The notes under the pieces: model-generated | The model's input: only the letters and a program-made list of their open reading frames with translations | What the model was told of the DNA's origin: nothing | The model's database searches: none | Made by a program: the position numbers and the translations under genes | Shown: one piece after another, positions 9,346 to 20,819 of the stretch | How positions within the stretch are numbered: position 1 is the stretch's first letter | Layout: the number at the start of each line of letters is the position of its first letter | NCBI GenBank assembly: GCA_028571685.1 | Contig: CM053162.1 | Coordinates: 9,676,001-9,740,000, forward strand | Direction of reading: 5' to 3' | DNA length: 64,000 bases | From: Heterohyrax brucei | Lineage: Eukaryota > Chordata > Mammalia > Hyracoidea > Procaviidae

Positions 9346-11368
9346 TATTAGTCTTGGAGGGCTTTTTGGTATACAGTATTCCAGGCTTGTCTTGTATTTT
9401 CTTTGTCCCAGTTACGGAAATGGACTGCTTATCCAGAGAGTCCTGTTTCTTTGTAAGTGAAAAATAGTATATGGAAGGCAACATCTGGATGTTTGCAATA
9501 TTCGTTGTGCTTGGGTATCATTGCTTCTAGGCCTTTTCAGAAGAGAGAACTAGAAAATCATTTTTGGCTTGTGTAATCATGAATTCCTGTGATATCAATA
9601 AATGAAAATTAACAGATTTTTTTTTTTTAACTTTGATACTGTATTTGTCCCTTTTGGCTTAAATGTAAATCGTGGTATCTAAAAAAAAAACTAACATAGG
9701 TGCTTGCTTTGCTCTTCTGTATACATAAAAGCCAAGTGCTGTCGAGTCGGAGCCACATATACATAAAATTATTTCAAAGTTACAATACCATTATTCTCAG
9801 GGAAGTTTAATATTTCATTGTAGTTATTTTAATTCTTAGAATGTATGTATGTGGGATGTGTAAGCAGAATATTGTATTCAAAAGCCACTTGAAATGGTTT
9901 TGTTATACTGCCAACTTGATACACAGTTAGGGTCATTGTTTTCATTTTTTATTACAGAGTTTTCTTTTTTAATTTTATTTTTGAATGTGTAAAATGCATA
10001 CATGGCTCAAAATCAAAGTAATGTTTTAAAAGTGTGCTTAAAGATGCCTCACCCAAATCAGTTTTTTAAGATAAAGTATTTACCTTTGCCATACTCCTTA
10101 TGGTATCTTTCATAGTCTCTTGTATTTTAAGTACAGAAAGCTTAGCATTGAACAAGGTGTGTTACTTGAAGTAGTATGCTTTTAAATTTTGCAATTAGAT
10201 TGATTCCTCTGGTGAAGGGGAAGCAATAACATTAATCTTTAAGAGGTTAACAAAGAAGTAGATTTCAGGTTTGCTTCTGTATATCATTTTTAAGTTTAGA
10301 AACAGCATAAAATAGAACTCTAACTTATCAATCTACTTATCTGCCAAGCAACAAAAGTAGCATAGATATATGCTCTCTGCATATGTGGTCATATGTTGGA
10401 CATGTGGTCAGTGAAGACTGCGTATGTGTTTAGATTTGAAAAAATTTAATAGAAGTTCATGATTACGTCATCTCGGATTGTGTTCAGATGAGGTCTTAAG
10501 AGGGAGCAATGGTTATCTGAACTAGGCAGAGCATAGTTAAGGCAGCTTATCGGCAGCTTCCTGTCAACTAGATGCTAGCATCAATAGATATCTCAGCAGT
10601 GTATTTTCTTCTCTGTTCACCACCACTGCTTTTGGAGATAGAGCAAGATCTCCTTCCTTCAGGAAATGTAGTGGAAAGATGGAGAATGCTTGTATGTTTG
10701 GACCCATTCAGCCTCATTTTGTCTTTAATCTCAGTGAGACAGATTGTCCAAGATTATTAGAATTTATGAAATAGATGCTATGAATGGTAGCTTAGGTGTC
10801 AATAGCTAAGCAGCAGCCAAAACCTATTGTGTTACACTGAATAATAATTGCTAACTTTTTTTCTTAGCCCTTTCTGTATATTAGTGCTGTGGGTAACCAC
10901 CAGGGAAGATCTTGGCCAGAACATTTTTACATAACTGATCTTGTATAAATCACAGACTTGTAGCATTGTGATATTTCACATTAATAAATTTGTCTTACAG
11001 GAATGAAAATCAGTAGATGAAGCTTGTTAATGCTAAACTACCTAAAGAATAACATCTTCCTTTACATTATTCTTTCATTTTGATAATATTTTTGTTCAGT
11101 TTAAAAAAAAAAAAACCTAACATTGCAAATGTTTGATACTCATTCTTTTGCAAGTTTGGTGTTCTTTCAGGTTATTGCAGTACTTTTATTAGGTGTGCAG
11201 ATATGATACTGATTTGGCTTTGATATTTTTTGATGCATTCAGCCAAATTACAAGTATCTTAGGGTACCATATAACCAGTAACCTGTAAATCTCAGGAGTC
11301 AGGTTTTTTTGTGAAATTACTCCTGTCTGTAGGTTAAAGATGTAGCTGTCTGCTTCCAAAGAAGGAGT
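9346..11368. other. AT-rich intron with no recognised gene
   Basis: About 2 kb of low-GC DNA. The only named piece is a short antisense AfroSINE tail scrap at 9728-9755 (GCCAAGTGCTGTCGAGTCGG). A T-rich tract is at 9617-9630. No splice-site pair brackets a plausible exon that I can see. Confidence 0.4.
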
Positions 11369-11573
11369 CTTGCTTGTACTGTGGTTAAGCACTGGGTCAC
11401 TACCCAAAAGGCCTGTGATTAAAATCCACCAGATGTGCCGCTGGAAAAGATGTTGCAGTCTTCTTCTGTAAAAATTTACAGGTTTGAAACCCTATGGGGC
11501 AGTTCTACTCTGTCCTATCAGGTTGCTGCTGTAAATTGAAATCAGTTGCAAGGCAGTGGGTTTGGTTTGGTTT
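11369..11573 (+). mobile_element. AfroSINE, long subtype
   Basis: CTTGTACTGTGGTTAAGCAC, AATCCACCAGATGTGCC, an extra middle segment with GATGTTGCAGTC, then CCCTATGGGGCAGTTCTACT and AGTGGGTTTGGTTTGGTTT. Confidence 0.78.
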
Positions 11574-11709
11574 ACTCCCTTTTGGCTTGTGAAATTACTT
11601 TAGATAATTCTTTTTAAAAATCACTTTCTTTGATTAACAGGCTGTGTATCTGATCCTCTTGGCAAGCAAGCATACTCAGTGCTTTATTAAAATTTTGTTT
11701 GTGCTCTTG

Positions 11710-11882
11710 ATCCAAAAAACCCCAAATCCACTGCTGTAAAGTCAGTTCCAACTCATAGTGGCCCTATAGACAGAGTAGAGCTGCCACATAGAGTTTCCAA
11801 GGAGTGCCTGGCAGGTTTGAACTGTCTATCTTTTTTTGTTCAGCAACTGTAGCTCATAACCATTAAGCCACCAGGGTTTCCA
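11710..11882 (-). mobile_element. AfroSINE, antisense
   Basis: ACTGCTGTAAAGTCAGTTCC, GGCCCTATAGACAGAGTAGA and GAGTTTCCAAGGAGTGCC are present. It ends TTAAGCCACCAGGGTTTCC, the exact reverse of the SINE head. A T-rich stretch splits the B-box region. Confidence 0.88.
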
Positions 11883-12131
11883 TTCGGTTGGTAAAGCTGG
11901 GATAGTCTGTCTTAGTCAAAGAAAACAAAAGGAGCAGTCAAGTGGCAAGACAGTCAGCTAGGACAGTAGACAAACTGAAAGTAATAATGAGGACTTTGCA
12001 AGTAAGAGGCACAAAAAGAGGTGCTCGCCCTCAGTGGTTCAGGGAACAACACTAGGTGAGAGTCAGGTGGATCCACTGCGGGGGAGAAAAGGTTATCTCA
12101 CTAGTGAGTTAAAAAAAAAAAAAAAAAAAAA

Positions 12132-12300
12132 GCCAAACCAGTTGCTGTTGAGTTGATCCAGCTCATGGCATCCTCATGTGTTGAGAGTACAGCTGTGACA
12201 TTTTAGAAACAAATCACCAGGCCTTTCATCCATGGTGTTAGTGGCTGGGTTTGAACTATTGCCTTGCATTTAGTAGTTGAATGCTTACCCATTTGTGCTG
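12132..12300 (-). mobile_element. AfroSINE, antisense, after an A21 run
   Basis: GCCAAACCAGTTGCTGTTGA is the reversed tail and GGGTTTGAACTATTGCC the reversed B-box region. A run of 21 A lies immediately to its left (12111-12131). The copy is diverged. Confidence 0.7.
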
Positions 12301-13034
12301 TCCAGGCACATTGTTGCTGAGTAGCAGGCAACATAAGGCTCCTGCCTCTGTATGCACCAGAGGGCCAATGAGTAGGGGAGAAAAGAGGGAGAAGGGTTAG
12401 GAATGGAAAAGTACTGAGTCAAATGGAAAAAAGACTGTCTTGGCCAAGCCACACCATCCCCTCCACACCTCCCAATAAGGAGACTCTGAAGGGAGATAAC
12501 TGAGTTAGGCATGTAGATATGCAGATGAGCATGGGTAGACCTTTTGAGACCTTGCTGCAACTCCCTCCAGAAAACTGCAGCAGACTGCAGCAGACTGACT
12601 GTGCTCCAGGTCTGGTATGGGAAGGGCAGCTACCCTCAGGAGACTTGGAAAGCAAAGCCTAGTAATAGCCTACGGTTGGGCCTAAAAAAGCACACGTAGG
12701 ATTTTGGCCTGGAGTCATACTCCTTCTGAAAAGCAAGCGTTTTAAGGAATTCACGCTAGTTTTGTTTCCATTTTATTTTTCTCTTTTCCTAGTATTGTTT
12801 ACTGGGGTTGAGGGTGGGGTAGGAGTGATGGTGTGTGTTGTCCTCCTTCCACTCTTGATTTTTGCTCATTTTTGCATTGTACTTTTTCTTCGGCTCTTTT
12901 GCTTTTCTTTCTGCTTTGGATCCCTGCTCATTTCATTTTTGTGGCTTTCCATTACTTGCTTTGTGATGCCTTTAAAAAAATTAATGACATACAGTTCATG
13001 TACCATAAAAATTAGCCTGTTTAAACTGTACAGT
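12301..13034. other. Intronic stretch, unclassified
   Basis: No gene. A short direct repeat of GCAGCAGACT lies at 12575-12597. The 112-codon hydrophobic frame at 12762-13100 (+) falls in pyrimidine-rich DNA and partly inside the inverted repeat, so it is not called as a gene. Confidence 0.35.
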
Positions 13035-13267
13035 ACCACCATTAACTTAGAATCACTGGCTCCTAAACATTTCATCTACTCTTCAGAGCTGCTATTATAA
13101 ATTTGATCTTATACAGATAATTGTTTAAAAGATTTCAGTGCTCAAGACAAACAGTTTTTACTAACCGAGCTAAACCATTATTTGGTTTAAAGCTGACTTC
13201 AGGGACAGTTTGTGCTCCAAGTTTAATGGTTATCTCAGGGCAATAGTTTTTGGGGTTATTCCAATCT
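13035..13267 (+). repeat. Left arm of a 230-bp imperfect inverted repeat
   Basis: It pairs with 14163-14391 in reverse orientation. By hand count there are 23 mismatches and one 4-base gap over about 229 positions, or about 90% identity. Landmark runs are ACCATTAACTTAGAATCACT, TTATTTGGTTTAAAGCTGAC and GGGCAATAGTTTT. The arms may be two copies of one unnamed transposon or the two ends of one event. Confidence 0.8.
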
Positions 13268-13663
13268 TGGGATAATCTCAGATATGTGCAATCATCACCC
13301 CAGTCAGTTTTAGAAAATTTTCATCACCTTTAAAACAATCCTGGTTATGATTAGGTAAAAAGAATAGCTAAGTATATAGAGACCAGTGGTTATTAATGGT
13401 TATAAGGGCTGAGGGAGAAAGGGCATCGTTCTCTGGGAAGCAGTGAGTTTTTCTTTCTAGTGATGGGAAAACTGGCATGGATTAAGGAAAATGGTTGTAC
13501 AGCTTGACCAGTGTAACTGATAGCACTGAGCAGTATACCACAAAAAATAAAAAAAGGAGAGGCTAAATAGCAAATGCTGTGTTATATGTAATTTTAGATC
13601 AACAACAAAACCCAGAAATGGGGGCAGGGGAGAAATACATGTATTGATGCTGTTTGGGTACAA
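13268..13663. other. Spacer inside the inverted repeat
   Basis: No gene. Contains ACTAGAAAG-type and CAGTATACCACAAAA phrases of a kind seen in old DNA-transposon relics, but no family is assigned. Confidence 0.3.
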
Positions 13664-13748
13664 CCAGATCCTTGGAAACTATGGGGCAGTTCTGCTTGGA
13701 CCTCTAGGGTCACTATGAGTTGGACCCAATTCGACAGCAGTGGGTTAA
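13664..13748 (+). mobile_element. AfroSINE 3' fragment
   Basis: TCCTTGGAAACTATGGGGCA, GACCTCTAGGGTCACTATGA and AATTCGACAGCAGTGGGTT are the second half of the SINE; the head is absent. Confidence 0.8.
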
Positions 13749-14162
13749 ATACCTCTTGAGATTAGTTTTCTTGCTTCAGTAGCTTAGGGCCATGGTTTCC
13801 TGGGGGAGTCCAGTCACTGGCTTGATATTTAGAGTTTCTGTTCTACCTTCTAGTTCAAGTGAGTAGTCCTTGGTATCTTAAAAGCTTGTGAAGATACCAC
13901 AGTTGATATCTATTCACCTGGAGCAGCAAAGAAGGAAACCCAGGAATTACTGAAGGAACTGGATTGTGCATCTAATTGCCTCCGTGACTGTTGCCTCCTT
14001 TGCCATGATAACAAAAGAACTGAATGGTACCCAGCTACCGTTACTGAATGTTTTCATCAGTGACTCAATAGATGGATCCTGACTTGGCGTACAGGGGGTG
14101 GGCAGAGGATGGTGAAATGGAATATCAGCTTCCTATGACGTCTAGATTTACTGGACCCGCTG
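13749..14162. other. Spacer inside the inverted repeat, right part
   Basis: No gene. Sequence at 13840-14150 runs smoothly into the right arm, so the repeat family behind the arm may extend leftwards. Confidence 0.3.
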
Positions 14163-14391
14163 AGATTGGAATAACCCCCAAAACTATTGCCCTAAGATAA
14201 TCTTTAAACTTGGAGCGGAAACTGTCTCTGAAGTCAGCTTTAAACCAAATAACAGTTTAGCTCATATAGTAAAAACTGTCTTGAGCATTGAAGTCTTTTA
14301 AAGAATTACCTATATGAGATCAAATTTATAATCGCAGCTCTAAAGAGTAGATGAAAAATTTAGAAGCCAGTGATTCTAAGTTAATGGTGGT
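14163..14391 (-). repeat. Right arm of a 230-bp imperfect inverted repeat
   Basis: Reverse complement of 13035-13267 at about 90%. It shows AGTGATTCTAAGTTAATGGT and GTCAGCTTTAAACCAAATAA. The gap between the arms is 895 bases. Confidence 0.8.
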
Positions 14392-15780
14392 AAAATAATT
14401 TGGGTAGAGATTAGAGTGACAATACAACATGAAGAATTATACTTAATGCCACTGACTTGTACATGTAGAAATTGTTTAATGGGTGTATTTTTTTTCTCTT
14501 TTCATTGAGTGAAAGTGTACAATCCACATTAAGTTTGCATGCCTACCTATCTGCAGCTCCTGCTCTCCTTGCTCAGTGACAGCACACTCCTTTTCATTCT
14601 GTAAATGTCATATCCGCTTAACAATCTCCTGTCCCCTCCTCTCTACCCTCTCCACTCCTTTCTAGTAAGAAGCCAGTAGGATGACATCTTATAGATGCAT
14701 AGAACCATAAAGTACATACATGATATGGTAGCTCTGTATCCCCAAGTCCAATCCATTCATATCCAAAGAGTTGACCTCAGTAATGAGTTATGATCAAGGG
14801 CAGCATCAGGTCTATGGCCCATGTTCCCAGGGGAACTCTCAGGCCTTAACACCATCAGTTGTAGTCTTTTAGTGGAATTCTTAGGGTGTACCCATCTTTT
14901 TCTCGTTTTGCCACTGGGACTCAACATTGTGAGCCCCATCACGGCTGTCATGGGTGGTGGCTGAGCACCATCTGGTTCTTCTGGTCACATGTTGATGTAG
15001 TCACCCGGTCACATGTTGATGTAGTCACCCAGTCACATGGGTCCTTCTGTCCTCTGGGCTCTTTTTCCCTCATGTCATTGTTGTCCTTGGTGATCATTGG
15101 TTCCAGTTGAGTTGGGACCATTTGGGTCACCTCAAATGGCAACTTGCTGGCTTTTAAGACCCTAGACACTACTCACTTATATGGGGTGCAGAAGACTCTC
15201 TTACTGTCCCCTGAGAGCATGGTTCCTGGACCCCTGCTCCTGATACTTCGTCCTTGCAATATTGGGTTAAGATTGGAACAGTTTTCAGGTTATGTCGAAG
15301 TCCAGTGAACGTTATCTTCTTTCTAATGTGTGCTGTCACTGGTTTAACCAAACCAAATTTCTGTCGGCTGTCTAATCTATAACAACCCTCTTCCTCCTTC
15401 TCTCCCCTCCATTGCAGCCATCAAAGAGTCTTTTCTTCTGTACATGAGTCTGTCTTTAAGTACTTATAGTAGGGGTTTAATACATTATTTGTCTTTGTGC
15501 CACTGACTGATTCACTCAACATATTGTCTTCTAATTGAAACCAAGTTATGAGACGCTTCCTAAAATCATCATTGTTCTTTATCATTGCATGGTGTTCCAT
15601 GAGTGTGTATTACCATAGGTTCTGTATCTCTTCATCTATCGTCGGGCATCTGAGTTGATTCCATTTGCTTTTGTGGACTGTGCTGCAATAAACATTTGTG
15701 TGCATGTATCTGTTCATGTGACTGCCCTTGATTCTGTAGGATATATTGCAAGCAGTGAGATTACTGGATCAAATGGTTTA

Positions 15781-16437
15781 TCTGTTTGTTTTTTTTTAAT
15801 TTTTTTTATTATGATCGAATGAAAATGTACATTCCCATATCAATTTACATGCCCACCTATATGCAGCTTCCACTGTTCTCCCTGCCCGGTGACAGCACAC
15901 TCTTCCTCTCTGCTCCATACAAGTCCCATCCTCTCAACAGTCTCCTGTCCCCTCCTCCTCTCCATCTACCCCCCTTCCTCCAGAAAGATCTGGTCAGCAG
16001 AATGATACCCTATAGATGCATAGAACCATAAAGTGCACCCAAGATATGGTCATTCTGCATGACCAAGTCCAGTCCATTTCTGGCCAAAGTGTGGACCTTC
16101 TTTATGATTTATGGGCAGGGGTGGCATCAAGGCCAGGGGCCATGCTCCCAGGGGATCTCTGAAGCCCGTGGACCATCATTGCAGTCTTTTAGTGGAGATC
16201 TCAGCGTGCACCCCTTTTTATTGTGTTGCCAGTGAGACTCAACTTTGTGAGCTCCATTGTGACTGTCACTGGTGGTGGCCCGGCACCATCCAGCTCTTAC
16301 GATCACGAGTTGATGTAGACACCCACAGTTCTCCTTCCCCCATGTCATTTCAGTCCTCAGTGATCATCCGTTCCTGCTGAGTTGGGCCATTTGCTGTAGC
16401 CTGGCAGCTTCCAAGACCTCAGATGCCATTCACCATG
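15781..16437 (-). mobile_element. 5'-truncated L1 3'UTR fragment nested in L1 ORF2
   Basis: It starts with T-rich sequence and TTATGATCGAATGAAAATGT, the reversed L1 3' end, as at 14500. Roughly 640 bases of 3'UTR follow. The left L1 stops at ACTGGATCAAATGG and resumes at 16438 with TATTTCTAGCTTTTTAAGAA; these are neighbouring words in ORF2. An intact target duplication is not clear: possible decayed copies are ATGGTTTATCTG on the left and ATGTATTTCTAG on the right. Confidence 0.78.
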
Positions 16438-19400
16438 TATTTCTAGCTTTTTAAGAAAGCACCGGATTGTTTTCCAAAGAGATTGTATCATTTTGCAATC
16501 CCACCAGCAGTGTAGGAGAGTTCCAGTATCTCCACAGCCTCTCCAGTGTTTATCAGTTTGTGTTTTTTGCATCATGGTCAACCATGTTGGGGTATCTCAT
16601 CGTAGTTTTGATTTGGATTTTTTTAATAGCTAATGATCATGAGCATTTCCACATGTGTTTTTTTGGCTGCCTGAATATCCTCTTTAGAGAATTTGTGTGT
16701 CTGTCTCCTTTGCCCAGTGCTTAATTGGGTTGTTTACCCTTTTGTTGTTGATATTTTGCAGTATCTTGTAGATTATGGAGATCAGACAAGGATCTGACAT
16801 ACAGTTGCCAAATATTTGTTCCCATTCTGTAGATGGTCTTTTAATTCTTTTGATAAAGTCTTTGGATGAGCAAAAGTGTTTGATTCCTGGTGGTTCTTAT
16901 TTATCTATTTTTTGTTGATTGTGCTTTGTCAAATTTTGAAGTCAGTCTGAGTTGTGTATTAAGAATTCTATTGTTGATCCTATTTTTCCTTGCGTGATCT
17001 TTATCATTTTAGGTTTGATATTTAGGTCTTTTATCTAATTAGAGTTCTTTTTTGTGTAAGGCATGAGATATGGGTCTGGTTTCAGTTTTTTGCAGATGGA
17101 TATTGAGTTTTTCCAGCACCATTTGTTAGTCTGTTTTTTCCATAGTTTGCAGTCTTAGGCTTTTGTTGAATATCAGCTGTTCATAGGAGGATGTTGGCAT
17201 CTCTGAGGTCTCAGCTCTGTTTCATTACTCTCTATGTCTCTTTTTTGTACCAGTACCATGCTGTTTTGACTACTGTAGCAATGTAATATGTTCTAAAGTT
17301 GGGTAGTGAGAGGCCTTCCAGTGTGTTCCTCTTCAGGAGTGCTTTACTTATCCAGGGTTTCATCCCTTTTCTAACAAAGTTGGTGATTTGTTTTTTTGTC
17401 TTATTAAAAAAATGTCACTGAAATTTGTATTGGAATTGCATTGTATATGTAGGTGGCTTTGGGTAAAATAGACATTTTCACAATGTTGAGTCTTCCTTTC
17501 CATGAGCAGGGTAGGTTTCTCTGTTTAGTAAGTATCTCTTAGTTTCTTGCAGTAAGGTCTTGTAAGGTTCTCTTTGTATATGTCTCTTATTTCTCTAGTT
17601 AGATTTATGCCTAGATATTTTATCTTCTTGGGGGCTATGGTAAATGGTATTGATTTGATGATTTCTTCTTTGATGATCTCTTTGCTGGGTCAGGGAATCC
17701 TACTCATTTACTTAAGTTTGTCTTATGTCTTGATACTGTGGAACTCTTCTACTAGTTTGAGTAGTTTACTTATGGATTCTTTAGGATTCTCTGCGTATAC
17801 AATCATATCATCTGCAACTAGGGAGATTTTTACTTCTTTGCTGATGCAGATATCCTTTATTTCTTTGTGTTGTTGAATTGCTCTGGCTAGAACTACTACA
17901 ATGTTGAATAGACGAGGTGAGAGTGGGCATGCTTGTCTAGTTTCTGTTCTGAAGGGGAATTCTTTCAGTCTCCATTAAGGATGATGCAGCTGATTGGCTT
18001 TGCATAGATGGCTCTTAGTGCGTTGAGGAGTTTGCCTTCTGTTCTATTTTGCTGAGAGTTTTTAGCATGAATGGATGTTGGACTTTGTCTGATACCTTTT
18101 CTGCATCAATTGGAAAAATCAGGTGATTCCTGTCTTTTGTGTTACTTATGTGGTTGATCACATTAATTGTTTTTGTGATGTTGAACCAGCCTTGCATCCC
18201 TGATATGAATCAAGTTTGGTTGTGATGAATTATTTTTTTGATATGTTGTTGTATTGTGTTGGCAAGGATTTTGTTGAAGATTTTGCATTTAGGTTCCTCA
18301 GTGATATTTGACCTGTAATTCACCTTTTTTGTTGGTTATTTCCCTGGCTTTGGTATCAGCGTTATGCTTGCTTCATAGAATGAATTTGAGAGTATTCCAT
18401 CCTCTTTTATGCTGTGAAATAGTCTCAATAGTATTGGAGTTAACTCTTCTCTAATAGCTTGGTAGAATTCCTCAGTGAAGTCTTCTGGGCCAGGGCTTGC
18501 TTTCATTGATAGTTTTTTGATGACTTTTGGCAATCTCTTCTTTGTGATGGATTTATTAATTTGTTCTTCTTCTCCTTGTGATAATCTGGGTAGGTTGTAT
18601 GCATCTAGGAATTTGTCCATTTCCTATAGGTTTTCAAATCTGTTAGAGTACAGTCTTTCATAGTATTCTGTTATATGATACTTTTGATTTCTGTTGGGTG
18701 TGTTGGGACAACTCCGATCTCATTTCTTATTCAGGTTATTTGTTTCCTTTGCTGTTTTTCTTTAGTAAGTTTAGCCAATATTTGGCAATTTTGTTAATCT
18801 TTTTGAAAAACCAGATTTGGGTCTTATCAAAACCAAAAACCAAAACCATTGCCGTTGAGTCGGGTCCAACCCATAGCGACCCGTAGTGGTCAGAGTAGAA
18901 CAGCCCCATAGAGTTTCAAAGGAGCGCCTGGTGGATTTGAACTGCTGACCTCTTGGTTAGTAGATATAGCACTTAAGTTTTTCAGTTGTTTATCTATTCT
19001 CTAGTTCATTTAGTTCTGCTCTTTATGATCTGTTTTCTTCTAGTGCCTGAGGGGTTCCTCTGTTGCTCTCTTTCTAATTAGTTGCTCAAGCTGTAGGGTT
19101 AACTTTTTGGTTTAGGTCCTTTATTCCTTCCATATGTGTGCATCTGTAGAGATAAATTGACCTGTGAGCACTGCTTTGCCAGTATTCCATAGGCTGTGGT
19201 AGGATGTGTTTCCATTCTCATTTAATTCTGTAAATTTCTTTATTTCATCCTTGATTTCTTCTACAACCCATAGCTTTTTGAGCAAGGTGGTGTTCAGTTT
19301 CTGTGAGTTCCAATTTCTAGATATTTTTTCTGCTACTGATTTAGACTTTCATTGCTTTATGGTCTGAGAAGATCCTTTGCAGTAATTCAGTGATTTGGAT

Positions 19401-20020
19401 TTTGTTGAGATTCGCTTTATGTTCTAACACATGGGTTATTCTGCCAAATGGTCCATGTGCATTGGAGAAGAAAGTGTAGTTATCTGTTGAATAAAAATGT
19501 CTGTCTGTGTCACTGAGGTCTGATTGGTTAATTGTGGCAGTAAGATCTTCTGTGTCTTTACAAAGCTTTTTTTCTAAAAGATCTGTCCAATACTGAAAGT
19601 GAAGTGTTGAAGTCTCCCACTATTATTGTGGAGTGATTTATCTCATTTTTCAGTATAGTCAGTAAAAGCTCTGGTATTGGTTGCATAAACACTTAATATT
19701 ATTAAGTCATGCTTGTGCATTGACCCTTACAGCAATAAATAGTGACCACCCTTATCTATCATGGTGGATTTTATACTAAAATTTATTTTATCTGAGATTA
19801 GTATTGCCACACCTGCTCCTTTGTAAACTGTTAGCTTGTTATTTTTTATTCCACTCATTAATTTTCAGTTTGTTTGTATTTTTAAGTTGAAGGTGAGTTT
19901 CTTGTAAGCCACATATAGACGGGTTATGTCTTTTGATCTAAGATGTCACTCATTAGCTCTTTACTGGAGCATTCAGTCTGTTTGCATTCAGTGTGTTTAT
20001 TCATAGGTATGTGTGTAGTG
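16438..20020 (-). pseudogene. L1 ORF2 pseudogene (reverse transcriptase)
   Basis: Fragments of ORF2p can be followed on the - strand. The reverse-transcriptase part at 18336-18620 reads [15 protein letters not shown] at its start and later shows [12 protein letters not shown] and [10 protein letters not shown]. The catalytic motif is V-A-D-D at 17807-17818, so both aspartates remain. Stops and frameshifts split the frame into pieces under 100 codons, and a SINE interrupts it at 18832-18975. An intact L1 ORF2p is about 1,275 residues, so this is a relic. Confidence 0.85.
18832..18975 (-). mobile_element. AfroSINE inside antisense L1
   Basis: ACCATTGCCGTTGAGTCGGG, CAACCCATAGCGACCCG, GAGTTTCAAAGGAGCGCCTG and GATTTGAACTGCTGACCTC. 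It is one of the less diverged SINEs here and is younger than the L1 it splits. Confidence 0.9.
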
Positions 20021-20245
20021 TTATCATTTCTATGTATCTATTTTTGTATTGATGTTTTCTCTTGTTCTTAATACTCTGTTCTGGGTCATTCTTTTATGAG
20101 TTGATTTTTCATCCTTTTCAGTGTTTGTTGAGACTCCTGTATTTCTTGTTTTGATGTGCTGCGTCTTTATTGTGCTTTGTGGCTACCCCTTTGATCCTCC
20201 TTAGTAATCTAAGTTTAAACCCAGTTTTAACTTCTGTATATCTTA

Positions 20246-20819
20246 TTAATTTCCTCTCCATCTAGAAGGACTATCACTACTGTAGTATATCTCTCTTTTT
20301 AATGTGAAGGCATCTAAGTTTTCATGATGTGATGACTGGATCCCTTTTTTAATATTACAGCTTTGATTAAGTTTTGTGCCTTCCCTAACTGAGTAGGTTT
20401 CTTTATGTTGTATCCTGCATTGCCTCTGTAAGTATACACTTAATGGTTTTTGTTTTTCTAAGCAAAGAACTTCTTTCAGTATTTCTTGTAATTTTGGTTT
20501 GGTTTTTACAAATTCTCTTAAGTTTCTGTTCATCTGTGAATGTCTTAATTTCATCTTCCTATTTGAAAGACAGTTTTTCAGGATGTATGGTTCTTGGTTG
20601 GAAGTTTTTCTCCTTCAGGGCTTTAAATGTGGCATCTGACTGCCTGCGTGCGAACATTGTTTCTGCAAAGAAATCAGACAAAAGCCTGCAGGACTTTCCT
20701 CTGAATGTTAGCATTGCTTTGAGTCTTGCTACCTTTAAGAGTTTCATTTTATTAAGCTTGATTATACTGTGTCTTGGTGTCTCTCTTCTGGGGTCTGGTT
20801 TTTGTGATGTTTGATACAC
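20246..20819 (-). pseudogene. L1 ORF1 pseudogene, C-terminal part
   Basis: On the - strand, frames carry the C-terminal ORF1p signature: LTFRGKSCRLLSDFFAETMF, then ARRQSD, then NFQPRTIHPEKLSFK. The next frame continues with REFVKTKPKLQEILKEVLCL. In the family this region is an RNA-binding C-terminal domain. A frameshift near 20559 separates the two parts. Confidence 0.82.

Noticed and set aside
12762..13100. 112-codon hydrophobic frame on the + strand
   Set aside because: Phe/Leu-rich translation of a pyrimidine-rich stretch, ending inside the inverted repeat arm. No gene features.
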